In this document: positions 34,117 to 42,078 of the stretch, in pieces
Layout: every line of letters begins with the position of its first letter
Position numbering within the stretch: position 1 is the first letter of the stretch
Source of the DNA: Pseudomonas sp. S09G 359
GTDB taxonomy: Bacteria; Pseudomonadota; Gammaproteobacteria; Pseudomonadales; Pseudomonadaceae
DNA: 64,000 bases
Direction: 5' to 3'
NCBI RefSeq assembly: GCF_002843605.1
Contig: NZ_CP025263.1
Span: 2,633,501-2,697,500, forward strand
The notes under the pieces: generated by a model
The model's database searches: none
The model's input: the letters and a program-made list of their open reading frames with translations, nothing else
Told to the model about the DNA's origin: nothing
Translations under genes and position numbers: made by a program

Positions 34117-36570
34117 TCAAAAGTTGTACGCCAGGCGCGTGTAGTAATACGCACCACCGAAGCCGAACGGCGAGAATTGCCCGTACTCATAGCCACCGGC
34201 CCAGTCCTTGATGCCCTTTTTATCCGGGTACACGTTGAACAGGTTGTTGGCGCCCAGGGCCACGGTAAAGTGCTTGGTGATGTCGTAGGCCGCATCGACA
34301 TCGCTGATCCATTTGGCACTGAATTTGCGGTCGTTGATCGGGTTGTTGTCGCCCTCGATGTAGCTGCCGAAGCGGGTCAGGGCCAGGTTGAGGGTGTAGG
34401 CCGTCACCTTCCAGTTGGCCGCCAGGATCAGCTTGGATTGTGGCGTGGCGACGGTCAGGTCCTTTTGCAGGCGCCGGTCGAAGATCTGGTAGTTGGAGCC
34501 CAGGCTGGCGAGCGCGGGTGGGGTGTCTTGGAGCTTTTCGATCTTGGTCTGGTTCCAGTTGTAGGCCAGGCTCCAGCGCACTTGGCCGTATTGGTCCAAC
34601 TGCTGGCGGTACTCGTTGATGATGTCGACGCCACGGGTGCGGGTGTCGACGGCGTTGGTGTAGTACTGCGCGTACAGCCCCGGCGACAGGCCGTTGGCGA
34701 CCAGGATCTGCGACACCGCCGGCCCGCCGAGCAGGCTGGTGGAAACGATGCGGTCACGGATGCCGATCTGGTACAGGTCGGTGGTCAGCCGGTAATTCTG
34801 CGTGGGTTCGTAGGTGAAGCCGAAGCTGTAGTTCAGCGACTTCTCGGGCTTGAGTTTTTCCGCGCCCAGGGCCTGGGCTTCGGCGGTGTCCACCGGCAGC
34901 ACCTTGACCGGCACCGACACCTGCTGGCCGTTGATCACGCCGCCGGAGGTGAAGGTGGACGAGGCATAAATCGTCTGCGCCAACGACGGCGCGCGAAAGC
35001 CATTGTTGATGGTGCCGCGCAGGGCGAATTCGGGGGTGAGCTTGAAACGCGTCGACAACTTGCCGCTCCAGGTGCTGCCGATGTCCTGGGTGTAGCGCTC
35101 GTAGCGCGCAGCAGCGCCGACGTACCAGCGGTCGGTCACGTCCAGGCCCAGGTCGAGGTAACTGGCGACGTTGCTGCGGCTGATCTCGCCGGCATCCGCG
35201 GTGCTGGTGCCGTTGTAGGAGGCCAGGCCGGGCAGGGGTGTTTGCCCGGCGAACGGACCGCTGGGCAGTACATAATTGCCGGGCGTATAGGAGGCATAGT
35301 CACCGGCCTCGATCTGGTATTTCTCCCAGCGGTACTCAAAGCCGAACGCGGTTTGCAGCGGATGGTCCAGGCCGATGTCGAAGCTGCGGCTGAGGTCGAG
35401 GTTGTTGGTCCACTGGTCAAAGATCTGCGAGGCCAGGTTGAAGGAGGTCGGGCTGCTGGGGCCGAGTGACGGGTTCAACGTGTTGTTGGCGTTGAGGGTG
35501 GAATCGTCTTCGCCCCAGGTGGAGCTGATGTCGTAGTCCCAGCCGCCGACGAGCCCCTTGAAGCCGCCCGCCACCTGGAAGTCCTTGGTGCGGTTGCGTC
35601 GTTGGGCGTGAATGCCGTCGGGGTAGGGCGTGTTCGGATCGCCGGCCAGCGAGGTGATTTCGTTGGGGCGGTAGTTGCCGGTGACCTTGGTGGTTTCCAT
35701 GTAGCTGGCGGTGGAGAACGAGTAGAACTTGAGGTCGTCCTGCAACGGTAATTCGAGGTTGTAGCTGGCGTTGGTGACCTTCTCCCGGCCCAGGCCGTAG
35801 CTAGGGTTCCAGCCGTGGCGGTTGACACTTTGGTCGCGGCTGTCGGGGTTGGCGGCGGTGCCATAGAGCCGGCCGGTGGCGCTGCCGGTGCGGTTGAAAG
35901 GTTCCTGCTCCTTGCTGTCCAGCGCCAGGTTGGCGAAACCGTCGTTGGGCAGTGCCAGGCCGTAGTTGACGGTCTGGTGCACGGTGTCACCGTCACCTGC
36001 GCCGTAGCGGCCGAAGGAGGTTTCGGCGCTGCCGCCGCTGTCGTTTTCCTTGAGGATGATGTTGATCACCCCGGCAATCGCATCCGAGCCATATTGCGCG
36101 GAGGCGCCGTCGCGCAGCACTTCGATATGGTCGATGGCGGATACCGGGATCAGGTCCAGGTTGACCGGCACCGCCGCCGTGCCGATGCGTGCCAGGTTAT
36201 TGATCAGCGCGGTGTTGTGGCGGCGCTTGCCATTCACCAGCACCAGCACCTGGTCCCCCGACAGCCCGCGCATGGTCACCCCGCGCACCGACCATGAAGT
36301 GCCGCCGCCGTTGATCGCTGGCAGGTTGAACGACGGCAGCAGGCGCGCGAGCAACTCCTTGAGGCCGACCTTGCCGCTGGCTTGCAACTGTTCGGCGCTG
36401 ATCACGTCGATGGGCGAGGGGCTGTCAGCGACAGTGCGGGCCTGGTTGCCACGGTTGCCGGTGACCACCACGGTACCCAGGGTTTTGTCGCTGTCTTCGG
36501 CTTGGGCCGGGACGGTAACGGCGAGCAGGCTCAGCGCGGCTGCGCAGTATTGAATGCGAAATGGGGGCAT
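34117..36570 (-). CDS. TonB-dependent receptor, second of the sulfur island
   Basis: An 817-aa outer-membrane receptor. Signal peptide LSLLAVTVPAQAED, TonB box TLGTVVVTGNR, plug motifs LLARLLPSFNLPAINGGG, VLVLVNGKRRHNTALIN, IDHIEVLRDGASAQYGSDAIAGVIN split over the domain, and a barrel with C-terminal YTRLAYNF. It is of the BtuB-like class that handles small organic ligands, and differs clearly from the receptor at 23469. It heads the flavoprotein-ferredoxin operon and is separated from tauD by a REPIN. Probable cargo: an organosulfur compound too large or dilute for porins. Confidence 0.87.
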   Translation of the reverse strand: MPPFRIQYCAAALSLLAVTVPAQAEDSDKTLGTVVVTGNRGNQARTVADSPSPIDVISAEQLQASGKVGLKELLARLLPSFNLPAINGGGTSWSVRGVTMRGLSGDQVLVLVNGKRRHNTALINNLARIGTAAVPVNLDLIPVSAIDHIEVLRDGASAQYGSDAIAGVINIILKENDSGGSAETSFGRYGAGDGDTVHQTVNYGLALPNDGFANLALDSKEQEPFNRTGSATGRLYGTAANPDSRDQSVNRHGWNPSYGLGREKVTNASYNLELPLQDDLKFYSFSTASYMETTKVTGNYRPNEITSLAGDPNTPYPDGIHAQRRNRTKDFQVAGGFKGLVGGWDYDISSTWGEDDSTLNANNTLNPSLGPSSPTSFNLASQIFDQWTNNLDLSRSFDIGLDHPLQTAFGFEYRWEKYQIEAGDYASYTPGNYVLPSGPFAGQTPLPGLASYNGTSTADAGEISRSNVASYLDLGLDVTDRWYVGAAARYERYTQDIGSTWSGKLSTRFKLTPEFALRGTINNGFRAPSLAQTIYASSTFTSGGVINGQQVSVPVKVLPVDTAEAQALGAEKLKPEKSLNYSFGFTYEPTQNYRLTTDLYQIGIRDRIVSTSLLGGPAVSQILVANGLSPGLYAQYYTNAVDTRTRGVDIINEYRQQLDQYGQVRWSLAYNWNQTKIEKLQDTPPALASLGSNYQIFDRRLQKDLTVATPQSKLILAANWKVTAYTLNLALTRFGSYIEGDNNPINDRKFSAKWISDVDAAYDITKHFTVALGANNLFNVYPDKKGIKDWAGGYEYGQFSPFGFGGAYYYTRLAYNF

Positions 36571-36627
36571 GGAGCAGATTCCTGAAGACGATAAAACGCC
36601 GCTACCCCGCCTGTGGTTGCGACCCCC

Positions 36628-36716
36628 TGTGGGAGGGGGCTTGCCCCCGATAGCAGAGTGTCAGCCACAGGTGTTGTGACTGATGCACCGCCATCGGGGG
36701 CAAGCCCCCTCCCACA
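36628..36716. repeat. REPIN with extended flanking complementarity
   Basis: Paired inverted REPs, 89 bp. The symmetry runs past the usual ends: GTTGCGACCCCC on the left and GGGGATCGCAAC on the right, giving nearly 115 bp of inverted repeat between the dioxygenase and receptor genes. Confidence 0.88.
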
Positions 36717-36764
36717 GGGGATCGCAACCCACAGTGGGATCAGTGTTGAACTTTGAGAAAGTGC

Positions 36765-37595
36765 TCAGGCCGCGTTGGCAGCCCTGACCCGATGCGGAAT
36801 ATCGTCGTAGGCAATCAGTACCCGTTCCATACGGCGCGGGTAGTCGCCGTAGTTGTAGACGGGGTAGTGCAGGGTCGAGCGGTTGTCCCAGAACGCCACG
36901 GAACCCGGCCGCCATTTGAAGCGCACCTGGTGTTCCGGCTTGTTGAATTCCAGCAGCAGACGGTCGATCAGTTGCTTGCTTTGCTGGGGTGTCCAGCCGA
37001 TCACCGAGGGGTTCTGCGAGAAGTTGATGAACAGGCCGTCTTCCCCGGTTTCCGGGTGGGTGCGCACCAGCGGGTGGGCGAGGATCGGGTAGTCGTAGCC
37101 AACCTTGTCCAGGGACTTCTTGAAGTCGTGGACCACATGGAGGTCATCGATTTCGGCGCGCAGCTCATCCGGCAGCGCGCGGTACACGGCGCCGGTGTCG
37201 GCCCACAGCGTATCGCCGCCGACTTCCGGCAAATCCACCGCACGCAGCACGGCGCCGAGGGTGGGTTGCAGCAACCAACTGGTGTCGGTGTGCCAGCGCC
37301 CGCTGATGCGCGGGCCGTAGAGCTTGCGCTCGTCCTGGGCTTCGATCAGATGGGCCTGCGGGCGCGTAGGGTCGTTCTGTTGAGTGGTGGGGTGCACATA
37401 CAGCTCTCCGAATTCCTTGGCGAAGGCGATCTGCTGTTCGGTGTTGATGTCCTGCTCGCGAAAGAACAGCACTTTGTGCTTCAGCAGCAGGTTGCGCAGC
37501 TGGTCGCGCAAGGCTGGGGTCAGTGGTTCGCGCAGGTCGATGCCGGCGATTTCGGCGCCGAGGGTGGGTTCCAGGCGGGTGATTTGCAGGGGCAT
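36765..37595 (-). CDS. TauD/AtsK-family 2-oxoglutarate-dependent dioxygenase
   Basis: A 276-aa non-haem iron enzyme. Iron ligands are His102 and Asp104 (GRWHTDTSW) and His243 (RSTLHYPVYNYG), and the 2-oxoglutarate arginine is Arg254 or Arg258 in DYPRRMERV. Members hydroxylate the carbon next to a sulfonate or sulfate-ester group, releasing sulfite or sulfate plus an aldehyde. Substrate could be taurine-like, or an alkyl sulfate as for AtsK. Its leader has the 22-nt shared element and a terminator-like hairpin after the rhodanese gene, so its level may be set separately from the genes upstream. Confidence 0.9.
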   Translation of the reverse strand: MPLQITRLEPTLGAEIAGIDLREPLTPALRDQLRNLLLKHKVLFFREQDINTEQQIAFAKEFGELYVHPTTQQNDPTRPQAHLIEAQDERKLYGPRISGRWHTDTSWLLQPTLGAVLRAVDLPEVGGDTLWADTGAVYRALPDELRAEIDDLHVVHDFKKSLDKVGYDYPILAHPLVRTHPETGEDGLFINFSQNPSVIGWTPQQSKQLIDRLLLEFNKPEHQVRFKWRPGSVAFWDNRSTLHYPVYNYGDYPRRMERVLIAYDDIPHRVRAANAA

Positions 37596-37623
37596 GCGGG
37601 TGTCCTCTCGTGTGTGGGTTCAG

Positions 37624-37645
37624 CCTCCGCCTGGAGAGGGGTCGG
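37624..37645 (-). promoter_or_regulatory. Shared 22-nt leader element, copy 3
   Basis: In gene sense CCGACCCCTCTCC then AGGCGGAGG, followed by GAACC, 28 nt before the ATG of the TauD-like gene. One base shorter than copy 2. No AT-rich 34-bp motif is present upstream, since the rhodanese gene abuts. Confidence 0.6.
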
Positions 37646-37653
37646 ATGTGGGG

Positions 37654-37676
37654 CCTGCACCCAGGGTGGGTGCAGG
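37654..37676 (-). terminator. GC-rich hairpin after the rhodanese gene
   Basis: CCTGCACCC-AGGGTG-GGTGCAGG-type inverted repeat (9-bp stem, 5-nt loop) just downstream of the rhodanese stop at 37688 and directly before the leader element of the TauD-like gene. No T-run follows, so it could be an mRNA-end stabiliser or part of a leader attenuator instead. Confidence 0.45.
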
Positions 37677-37687
37677 TAGGTCATGGA

Positions 37688-39271
37688 TCAGATCACATAG
37701 AAACCATGGGTGCCGTCGCGGGCCAGTTGGTCGACCAGGCCGAATTCCCAATCCAGGTACGCCTGCATGGCTTCCTTGGGGTTATCGGTGCCCTCGTAGG
37801 GCCGGCGGTAGCGGTCGATGCGCGGGGAGGCGAGGTGGGTTTCACCTTCTTCCAGCGGCAGTTGCGCGTTGATCCAGCCGGCCGTGCCGTCTTGCAGCAG
37901 GAACACTTGTTTGCCGGTGATGGCTTCAACTTCAGCCACCGCCAGGCGTGCCAATTGGCTGCTGCCACAGGTCAGCACGTAGCGTTGGGCGGCCGGCACC
38001 TTGGCCAGGGCCGCGGGCAGTTGCGCACGCAGGGCCCACCAGGCGCCGGGGATATGGCGTTTTACGTAGTTGGCGCTGGCGGTGAAATCCAGCACCACGG
38101 TGTCGCCATGGGCCTGCCATTCGGCGAGGGTGTGCGGGCTGATCAGTTCGGCCTGGGGCGGGGCGGGCACCGGGGCAACCCAGGCGCCTTTTTCGCTGAA
38201 GTGCGTGGCTTGCAGGTCGTCCAGCACGTGCACGTCCCAGCCCAACTGGGCCAGCCAGGAGGCCGACATATTTGCGCGCACACCGTCGTCATCCGCCAGC
38301 ACCAGGCGCGCACCGCGCACGCTGGCGACATGGTCGGTTTCCTGCACCAACTGACCGCCCGGGGTGGAGCGTGCCCCAGGCAGGTGGCCGGCATCGAATT
38401 CCTCTGGGGTGCGCACATCGAACAGGTAGGTGGTGCGGTTCGTTTCCTGCTGCCAGCGCTGCAGGTCAGTGAGCGTTGCGCGGCCGACGCGGGCCTTGTC
38501 GGCGACGCGGCGTGCATCTGCGGCGGCGACTTGGCGATGTTCTTCCGAGGTCGGGGCAAAGCGGCGCGACTGGCCATGGGCGAGTTTTTGCCCGGCCAAT
38601 GTCCAGCCGATGGTGCCGTTACGCAGGGCCGATACCGGGTTAGCCACGCCGGCGTTGATCAGCGATTGGGTGCCGATAATGCTGCGGGTGCGTCCGGCGC
38701 AGTTGACGATGATGCGCGTGGCCGGGTCGGGCGCCAACTCGCGGGCGCGCAACACCAGCTCGGCACCGGGCACGCTGATACCGGTGGGGATACTCATGGT
38801 CTGGTATTCGTCGAAGCGGCGGGCGTCGAGCACCACCACATCGGCCTGGCTGTCGAGCAGTGCCTGCACCTCTTCGGCGGCCAGGGACGGCGTGTGACGC
38901 TCGCTCTCGACCAACTCGCCAAACGCCTTGCTCGGCACATTCACATCGATAAACAGCTCGCCACCGGCGTTGCGCCAACCTGCCAAGCCATCTTCCAGCA
39001 GGGCGACGTCGGTGTAACCCAAGGCTTGCAAGCGGTCGGCCGCACGCTGAGCGAGCCCCTCGCCGTTGTCGTACACAGTGACCTGGGTATCCCGCCGTGG
39101 AATGCGTGAATACACCTCCAGCTCCAGTTTGGACAACGGGATATTCGCGGCAAACAATGGGTGCGATTCGGCAAACGGTGCTTCTTCGCGCACGTCTACC
39201 AGGGCGACTTCTGCACGGTCCAACAGGGCCTGGCGAATCTGGGCGAAGCTTCGGGTCGATACGGTGCTCAT
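37688..39271 (-). CDS. Four-domain rhodanese-like sulfurtransferase
   Basis: A 527-aa protein with four tandem rhodanese folds (about residues 5-108, 128-232, 268-358, 375-465). Only the second and fourth keep a catalytic-type cysteine: Cys191 in VNCAGRTRS and Cys435 in LTCGSSQLA. The first (VYDNGEG) and third (LADDDGV) lack it and are probably structural. The last 60 residues form an extra tail (YRRPYEGTDNPKEAMQAYLD). It should move sulfane sulfur between thiosulfate or persulfides and an acceptor. It overlaps the upstream thiol dioxygenase by 4 bp, so persulfide or mercapto-compound handling is likely. Confidence 0.9.
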   Translation of the reverse strand: MSTVSTRSFAQIRQALLDRAEVALVDVREEAPFAESHPLFAANIPLSKLELEVYSRIPRRDTQVTVYDNGEGLAQRAADRLQALGYTDVALLEDGLAGWRNAGGELFIDVNVPSKAFGELVESERHTPSLAAEEVQALLDSQADVVVLDARRFDEYQTMSIPTGISVPGAELVLRARELAPDPATRIIVNCAGRTRSIIGTQSLINAGVANPVSALRNGTIGWTLAGQKLAHGQSRRFAPTSEEHRQVAAADARRVADKARVGRATLTDLQRWQQETNRTTYLFDVRTPEEFDAGHLPGARSTPGGQLVQETDHVASVRGARLVLADDDGVRANMSASWLAQLGWDVHVLDDLQATHFSEKGAWVAPVPAPPQAELISPHTLAEWQAHGDTVVLDFTASANYVKRHIPGAWWALRAQLPAALAKVPAAQRYVLTCGSSQLARLAVAEVEAITGKQVFLLQDGTAGWINAQLPLEEGETHLASPRIDRYRRPYEGTDNPKEAMQAYLDWEFGLVDQLARDGTHGFYVI

Positions 39272-39879
39272 AGGGCAGGGCTCTTTTCTTTGGACAAATC
39301 CCAGATATTCGGGAGGAAGGCGTTGGAATAACCGGAAATAAACAGTTTCTCGCTGCCATCGGGCTGGTACACCGCGCGGCGCACGGCACCGATATTGGCG
39401 CCGTAGACATGGATGCTGATGGACACCTGGTCGCTGTGGGCATTGCTCACCTGATGGATATCGCCGACCTTGGGCGACACCGCCTCGACTTGGCCCGGCA
39501 CCAACTCGATGGGCTTGCCTTCAGCCACCAGGCTGCCGTCGGGCGCGCGCTCGAAGCCTTGGGAAAACTCCGCGCCGCGCAACATGCCGATCAGCCCCCA
39601 CACCCGGTGGTCATGAATCGGCGTGCTTTGCCCCGGCCCCCACACAAAGCTGACGATGCTGAAGCGCTGGCGCGAATCGGCATGCAGTAGAAATTGCTGG
39701 TAGCGCTCGGGGTTGGGCTGGGCAAATTCATCGGGGAGCCAGTCATCATGGCTGACCAGTTGCGCCAGAAGCTTGCCGCCACGGTGCAACAGGTCGCCTT
39801 CACGCGGGTTGCCGTCAATCAATTCCGCCAGGGCGCCTATAAAGGCTCTGAGTCTCTCGGGGTGTCGGGCCTGGGTCAT
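39268..39879 (-). CDS. Cysteine dioxygenase-family thiol dioxygenase
   Basis: A 203-aa cupin enzyme that oxidises a thiol to a sulfinate with iron and O2. Iron ligands are His89 and His91 (STPIHDHRVWG) and His142 (GDIHQVSNA). The family includes cysteine and 3-mercaptopropionate dioxygenases; motif reading cannot separate these. It leads the run dioxygenase-rhodanese-TauD-receptor-flavoprotein-ferredoxin and is transcribed divergently from a LysR gene 217 bp away, which probably controls it. Confidence 0.88.
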   Translation of the reverse strand: MTQARHPERLRAFIGALAELIDGNPREGDLLHRGGKLLAQLVSHDDWLPDEFAQPNPERYQQFLLHADSRQRFSIVSFVWGPGQSTPIHDHRVWGLIGMLRGAEFSQGFERAPDGSLVAEGKPIELVPGQVEAVSPKVGDIHQVSNAHSDQVSISIHVYGANIGAVRRAVYQPDGSEKLFISGYSNAFLPNIWDLSKEKSPAL

Positions 39880-39950
39880 GGCACTTCCATCGTGTGGTCG
39901 CAGTTGATGGGTTTATCTAAGCATAATGTTTATAGTTAATATGCTATTTT

Positions 39951-39983
39951 TTAATGATTAGCTTATAGCTGAAGGTAATTTAG
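39951..39983 (+). promoter_or_regulatory. AT-rich motif in the dioxygenase/LysR divergent gap
   Basis: TTAATGATTAGCTTATAGC then GAAGGTAATTTAG, resembling the left half of the 34-bp motif upstream of the aldolase-like gene (AATTAGCTTAGA). The rest of the 217-bp gap is AT rich and shows no other clear site. Confidence 0.35.
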
Positions 39984-40096
39984 AACCGGTCTGCATAGCG
40001 TTAGACGTTATCGATCGCAGCGCGGGCTATCCAGACAGCGTTCCTGCAACTATGCTTCGCACACATCTTAATGACTGTTCTCTATGTGCGGCCCAA

Positions 40097-41002
40097 ATGA
40101 AAATTGACGATATCGATGCCTTTGTCGAAGTGATTCGTTGCCAGTCCATCAGCCATGCCGCCGAGTCGTTGCAACTGACCCAGCCGGCCATTACCCGCCG
40201 CGTGCAGAACTTCGAGCAGGCGCTGGGAGTGGAGCTGTTCGACCGCAACACCAAACCGCTCAAGCCTACGCTGATCGGCACGCGCGTTTATGAGCAATGC
40301 CGGTTGATCCTGCGTGAGATGGATGCCCTGCGCGAGCTGGTGGCCACCGATGCACCGCCCACCGGCCTGTTGCGCCTGGGTGTGCCGCAAACTATTGGTG
40401 ATGTGGTGTTGCTGGATGCGCTCAAGCACCTGCGTACTGAATACGCCGACTTGCGCGCCCAGGTCGCCACCGGCTGGGGCAGCCAGTTGGTGGGCAAGAT
40501 CGAGCGCGGTGAGCTGGATGCCGCGGTGGCGTTGTTCCCAGCGGGCAAGATATTCCCGGATAACGTAGTGGGCGAGTCCATTGGCAAGATGGAATTGGTG
40601 GTGGTCTGCGCCAAGGCTCAACTGCCGAAAAAGCCCTGCAAGCTGGCCGACGTGTACCAGAGCGGCTGGATCCTCAACCCGGATGGCTGCGGCTTCCGCG
40701 CTGGCCTGCAACGCACGTTGTCGGACCAGGGCCTGGCGTTGCGGGTCAACCTGGAAACCTTCGGCACCGAGTTGCAATTGGGCCTGGTGGCGGACGGCCT
40801 GGGCCTGGGCCTGGTACCACGCCCGTTGCTGGAACGTAGCGCCCATCGCGAGCAACTGGCGGTGATGCCGCTCAAGGACTTCAAGCCGGTGATGGACCTG
40901 TGGCTGATCTACCCGCATTTCCTCGGCAACCTGCAGGGGCCGGTGGATGCGTTTGGCAAACTGGTGGCGGATTCGCTGCACAAGATTCGCAACGCGGCAT
41001 AA
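40097..41002 (+). CDS. LysR-family regulator of the sulfur island
   Basis: A 301-aa LysR protein. ATG at 40097 gives the standard start KIDDIDAFVEVIRCQSISHAA; a longer frame to 40052 lacks a ribosome binding site. Helix-turn-helix QSISHAAESLQLTQPAITRR and effector domain (GLLRLGVPQTIGDVV, GLVADGLGLGLVPRP) are normal. It is not CysB by its N-terminus. It is divergent from the thiol dioxygenase gene and next to other sulfur genes, so it is the best local candidate to bind the AT-rich 34-bp motifs; that is inference. Confidence 0.87.
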   Translation: MKIDDIDAFVEVIRCQSISHAAESLQLTQPAITRRVQNFEQALGVELFDRNTKPLKPTLIGTRVYEQCRLILREMDALRELVATDAPPTGLLRLGVPQTIGDVVLLDALKHLRTEYADLRAQVATGWGSQLVGKIERGELDAAVALFPAGKIFPDNVVGESIGKMELVVVCAKAQLPKKPCKLADVYQSGWILNPDGCGFRAGLQRTLSDQGLALRVNLETFGTELQLGLVADGLGLGLVPRPLLERSAHREQLAVMPLKDFKPVMDLWLIYPHFLGNLQGPVDAFGKLVADSLHKIRNAA

Positions 41003-41027
41003 GGGCTGTTTCTGATATAAAAAAATA

Positions 41028-41061
41028 TAATAATTAGCTTAGATTAAAATGTGCTTTTTAT
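41028..41061 (+). promoter_or_regulatory. AT-rich 34-bp sulfur-island upstream motif, copy 3
   Basis: TAATAATTAGCTTAGATTA then AAATGTGCTTTTTA, 61 bp before the ATG of the aldolase-like gene. Closest to the copy upstream of the SsuD-like gene. Confidence 0.5.
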
Positions 41062-41086
41062 TATTTTTTTGCATCCCCTAGGCTTA

Positions 41087-41112
41087 CCTGGAAGTCCTTA
41101 AGGCCATCCAGG
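41087..41112 (+). promoter_or_regulatory. Hairpin covering the ribosome binding site of the aldolase-like gene
   Basis: CCTGGA (41087-41092) and TCCAGG (41107-41112) form a stem, with inner CC/GG closing a TTAA loop. The AGGA that serves the ATG at 41123 lies on the 3' side of the stem, so folding would block initiation. A regulatory role is inferred. Confidence 0.4.
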
Positions 41113-41122
41113 AAGTTTTGCC

Positions 41123-41917
41123 ATGAGCAGCGTCACCTCGATCTCCAGCGTTTCCAACAATGTTCGCCAGCGCGTTACTCCAGAAGAATGGGAAGTGCGC
41201 GTCAAATTGGCCGCCGCTTATCGCCTGGCGGCCTTGTACAAGTGGACCGACCATATCTACACGCACTTTTCCGCCCGCGTGCCGGGCCCGGAAGAGCATT
41301 TCCTGATCAACGCCTTTGGCTTGTTGTTCGATGAAATCAACGCCTCCAACCTGGTCAAGGTCGACCTCGACGGCACCATCGTCGACGACCCTACCGGCCT
41401 GGGTATCAACTACGCCGGCTACGTGATCCACAGCGCCATCCACGGTGCGCGTCATGACCTGCAAGCGGTGTTGCACACCCATACGCGTGACGGCATTGCG
41501 GTGTCGGCGCAGAAGGACGGCTTGCTGCCGATCTCCCAGCACTCGATCGCCTTTTCCGGGCGCGTGGCGTACCACGGTTATGAAGGCATCGCCCTCGACC
41601 TGGACGAGCGTGAGCGGCTGGTGGCGGACCTGGGTGACAAGAGCGTGATGATCCTGCGTAACCATGGCTTGCTGACCGCAGGTATCAGCGTCGAGCATGC
41701 CTTCCAGCAACTGCAAGGCCTGGAGCGCGCGTGCAATATCCAGATCGCGGCGCAGGCGGCGGGGAATGCGGAGTTGGTGTTTCCGCCACACGAGGTGGTG
41801 GCGAAAGTGGAAGAACAGGCTAAGGCGCACAGCAGCGGTGAAGGCCCCGGCGTAGCGCGGCATTGGAATGCGTTGATCCGGCAGTTGGAGCGCAGTGATA
41901 GCGACTACAAAAACTGA
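41123..41917 (+). CDS. Class II aldolase/adducin-domain protein
   Basis: A 264-aa zinc-dependent fold. Metal ligands are in HTHTRDG and the later NHG (RNHGLLTAG), with YTHFSARVPG near the start. Class II aldolases split phosphorylated sugars, but many members near secondary-metabolism genes have other or unknown roles. In a sulfur island it could cleave a carbon skeleton after desulfonation, as happens for sulfosugars, but no such pathway partners are seen. It is preceded by copy 3 of the AT-rich motif and followed by a long REPIN variant. Confidence 0.82.
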   Translation: MSSVTSISSVSNNVRQRVTPEEWEVRVKLAAAYRLAALYKWTDHIYTHFSARVPGPEEHFLINAFGLLFDEINASNLVKVDLDGTIVDDPTGLGINYAGYVIHSAIHGARHDLQAVLHTHTRDGIAVSAQKDGLLPISQHSIAFSGRVAYHGYEGIALDLDERERLVADLGDKSVMILRNHGLLTAGISVEHAFQQLQGLERACNIQIAAQAAGNAELVFPPHEVVAKVEEQAKAHSSGEGPGVARHWNALIRQLERSDSDYKN

Positions 41918-41941
41918 TCCAGGACCAAATGAAGATCAAAA

Positions 41942-42060
41942 TGTGGGAGGGGCGGTGCGACGATTCGACTTGCCCCCGACAGCGGACTGTCAGTCACAAT
42001 ACCTATGACTGATCCACCGCCATCGGGGGCAAGTCGAATCGTCGCACCGCCCCTCCCACA
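41942..42060. repeat. Long REPIN variant with symmetric insertions
   Basis: A 119-bp paired palindrome. It has the usual GTGGGAGGGG start and CTTGCCCCCGA core, but about 15 extra bases (CGGTGCGACGATTCGA) lie between them on the left, and the exact complement lies on the right. Other REPINs here are 88-89 bp. It separates the convergent aldolase-like and SsuD-like genes. Confidence 0.88.
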
Positions 42061-42078
42061 ATTGTTTTGCAGTGTTCT

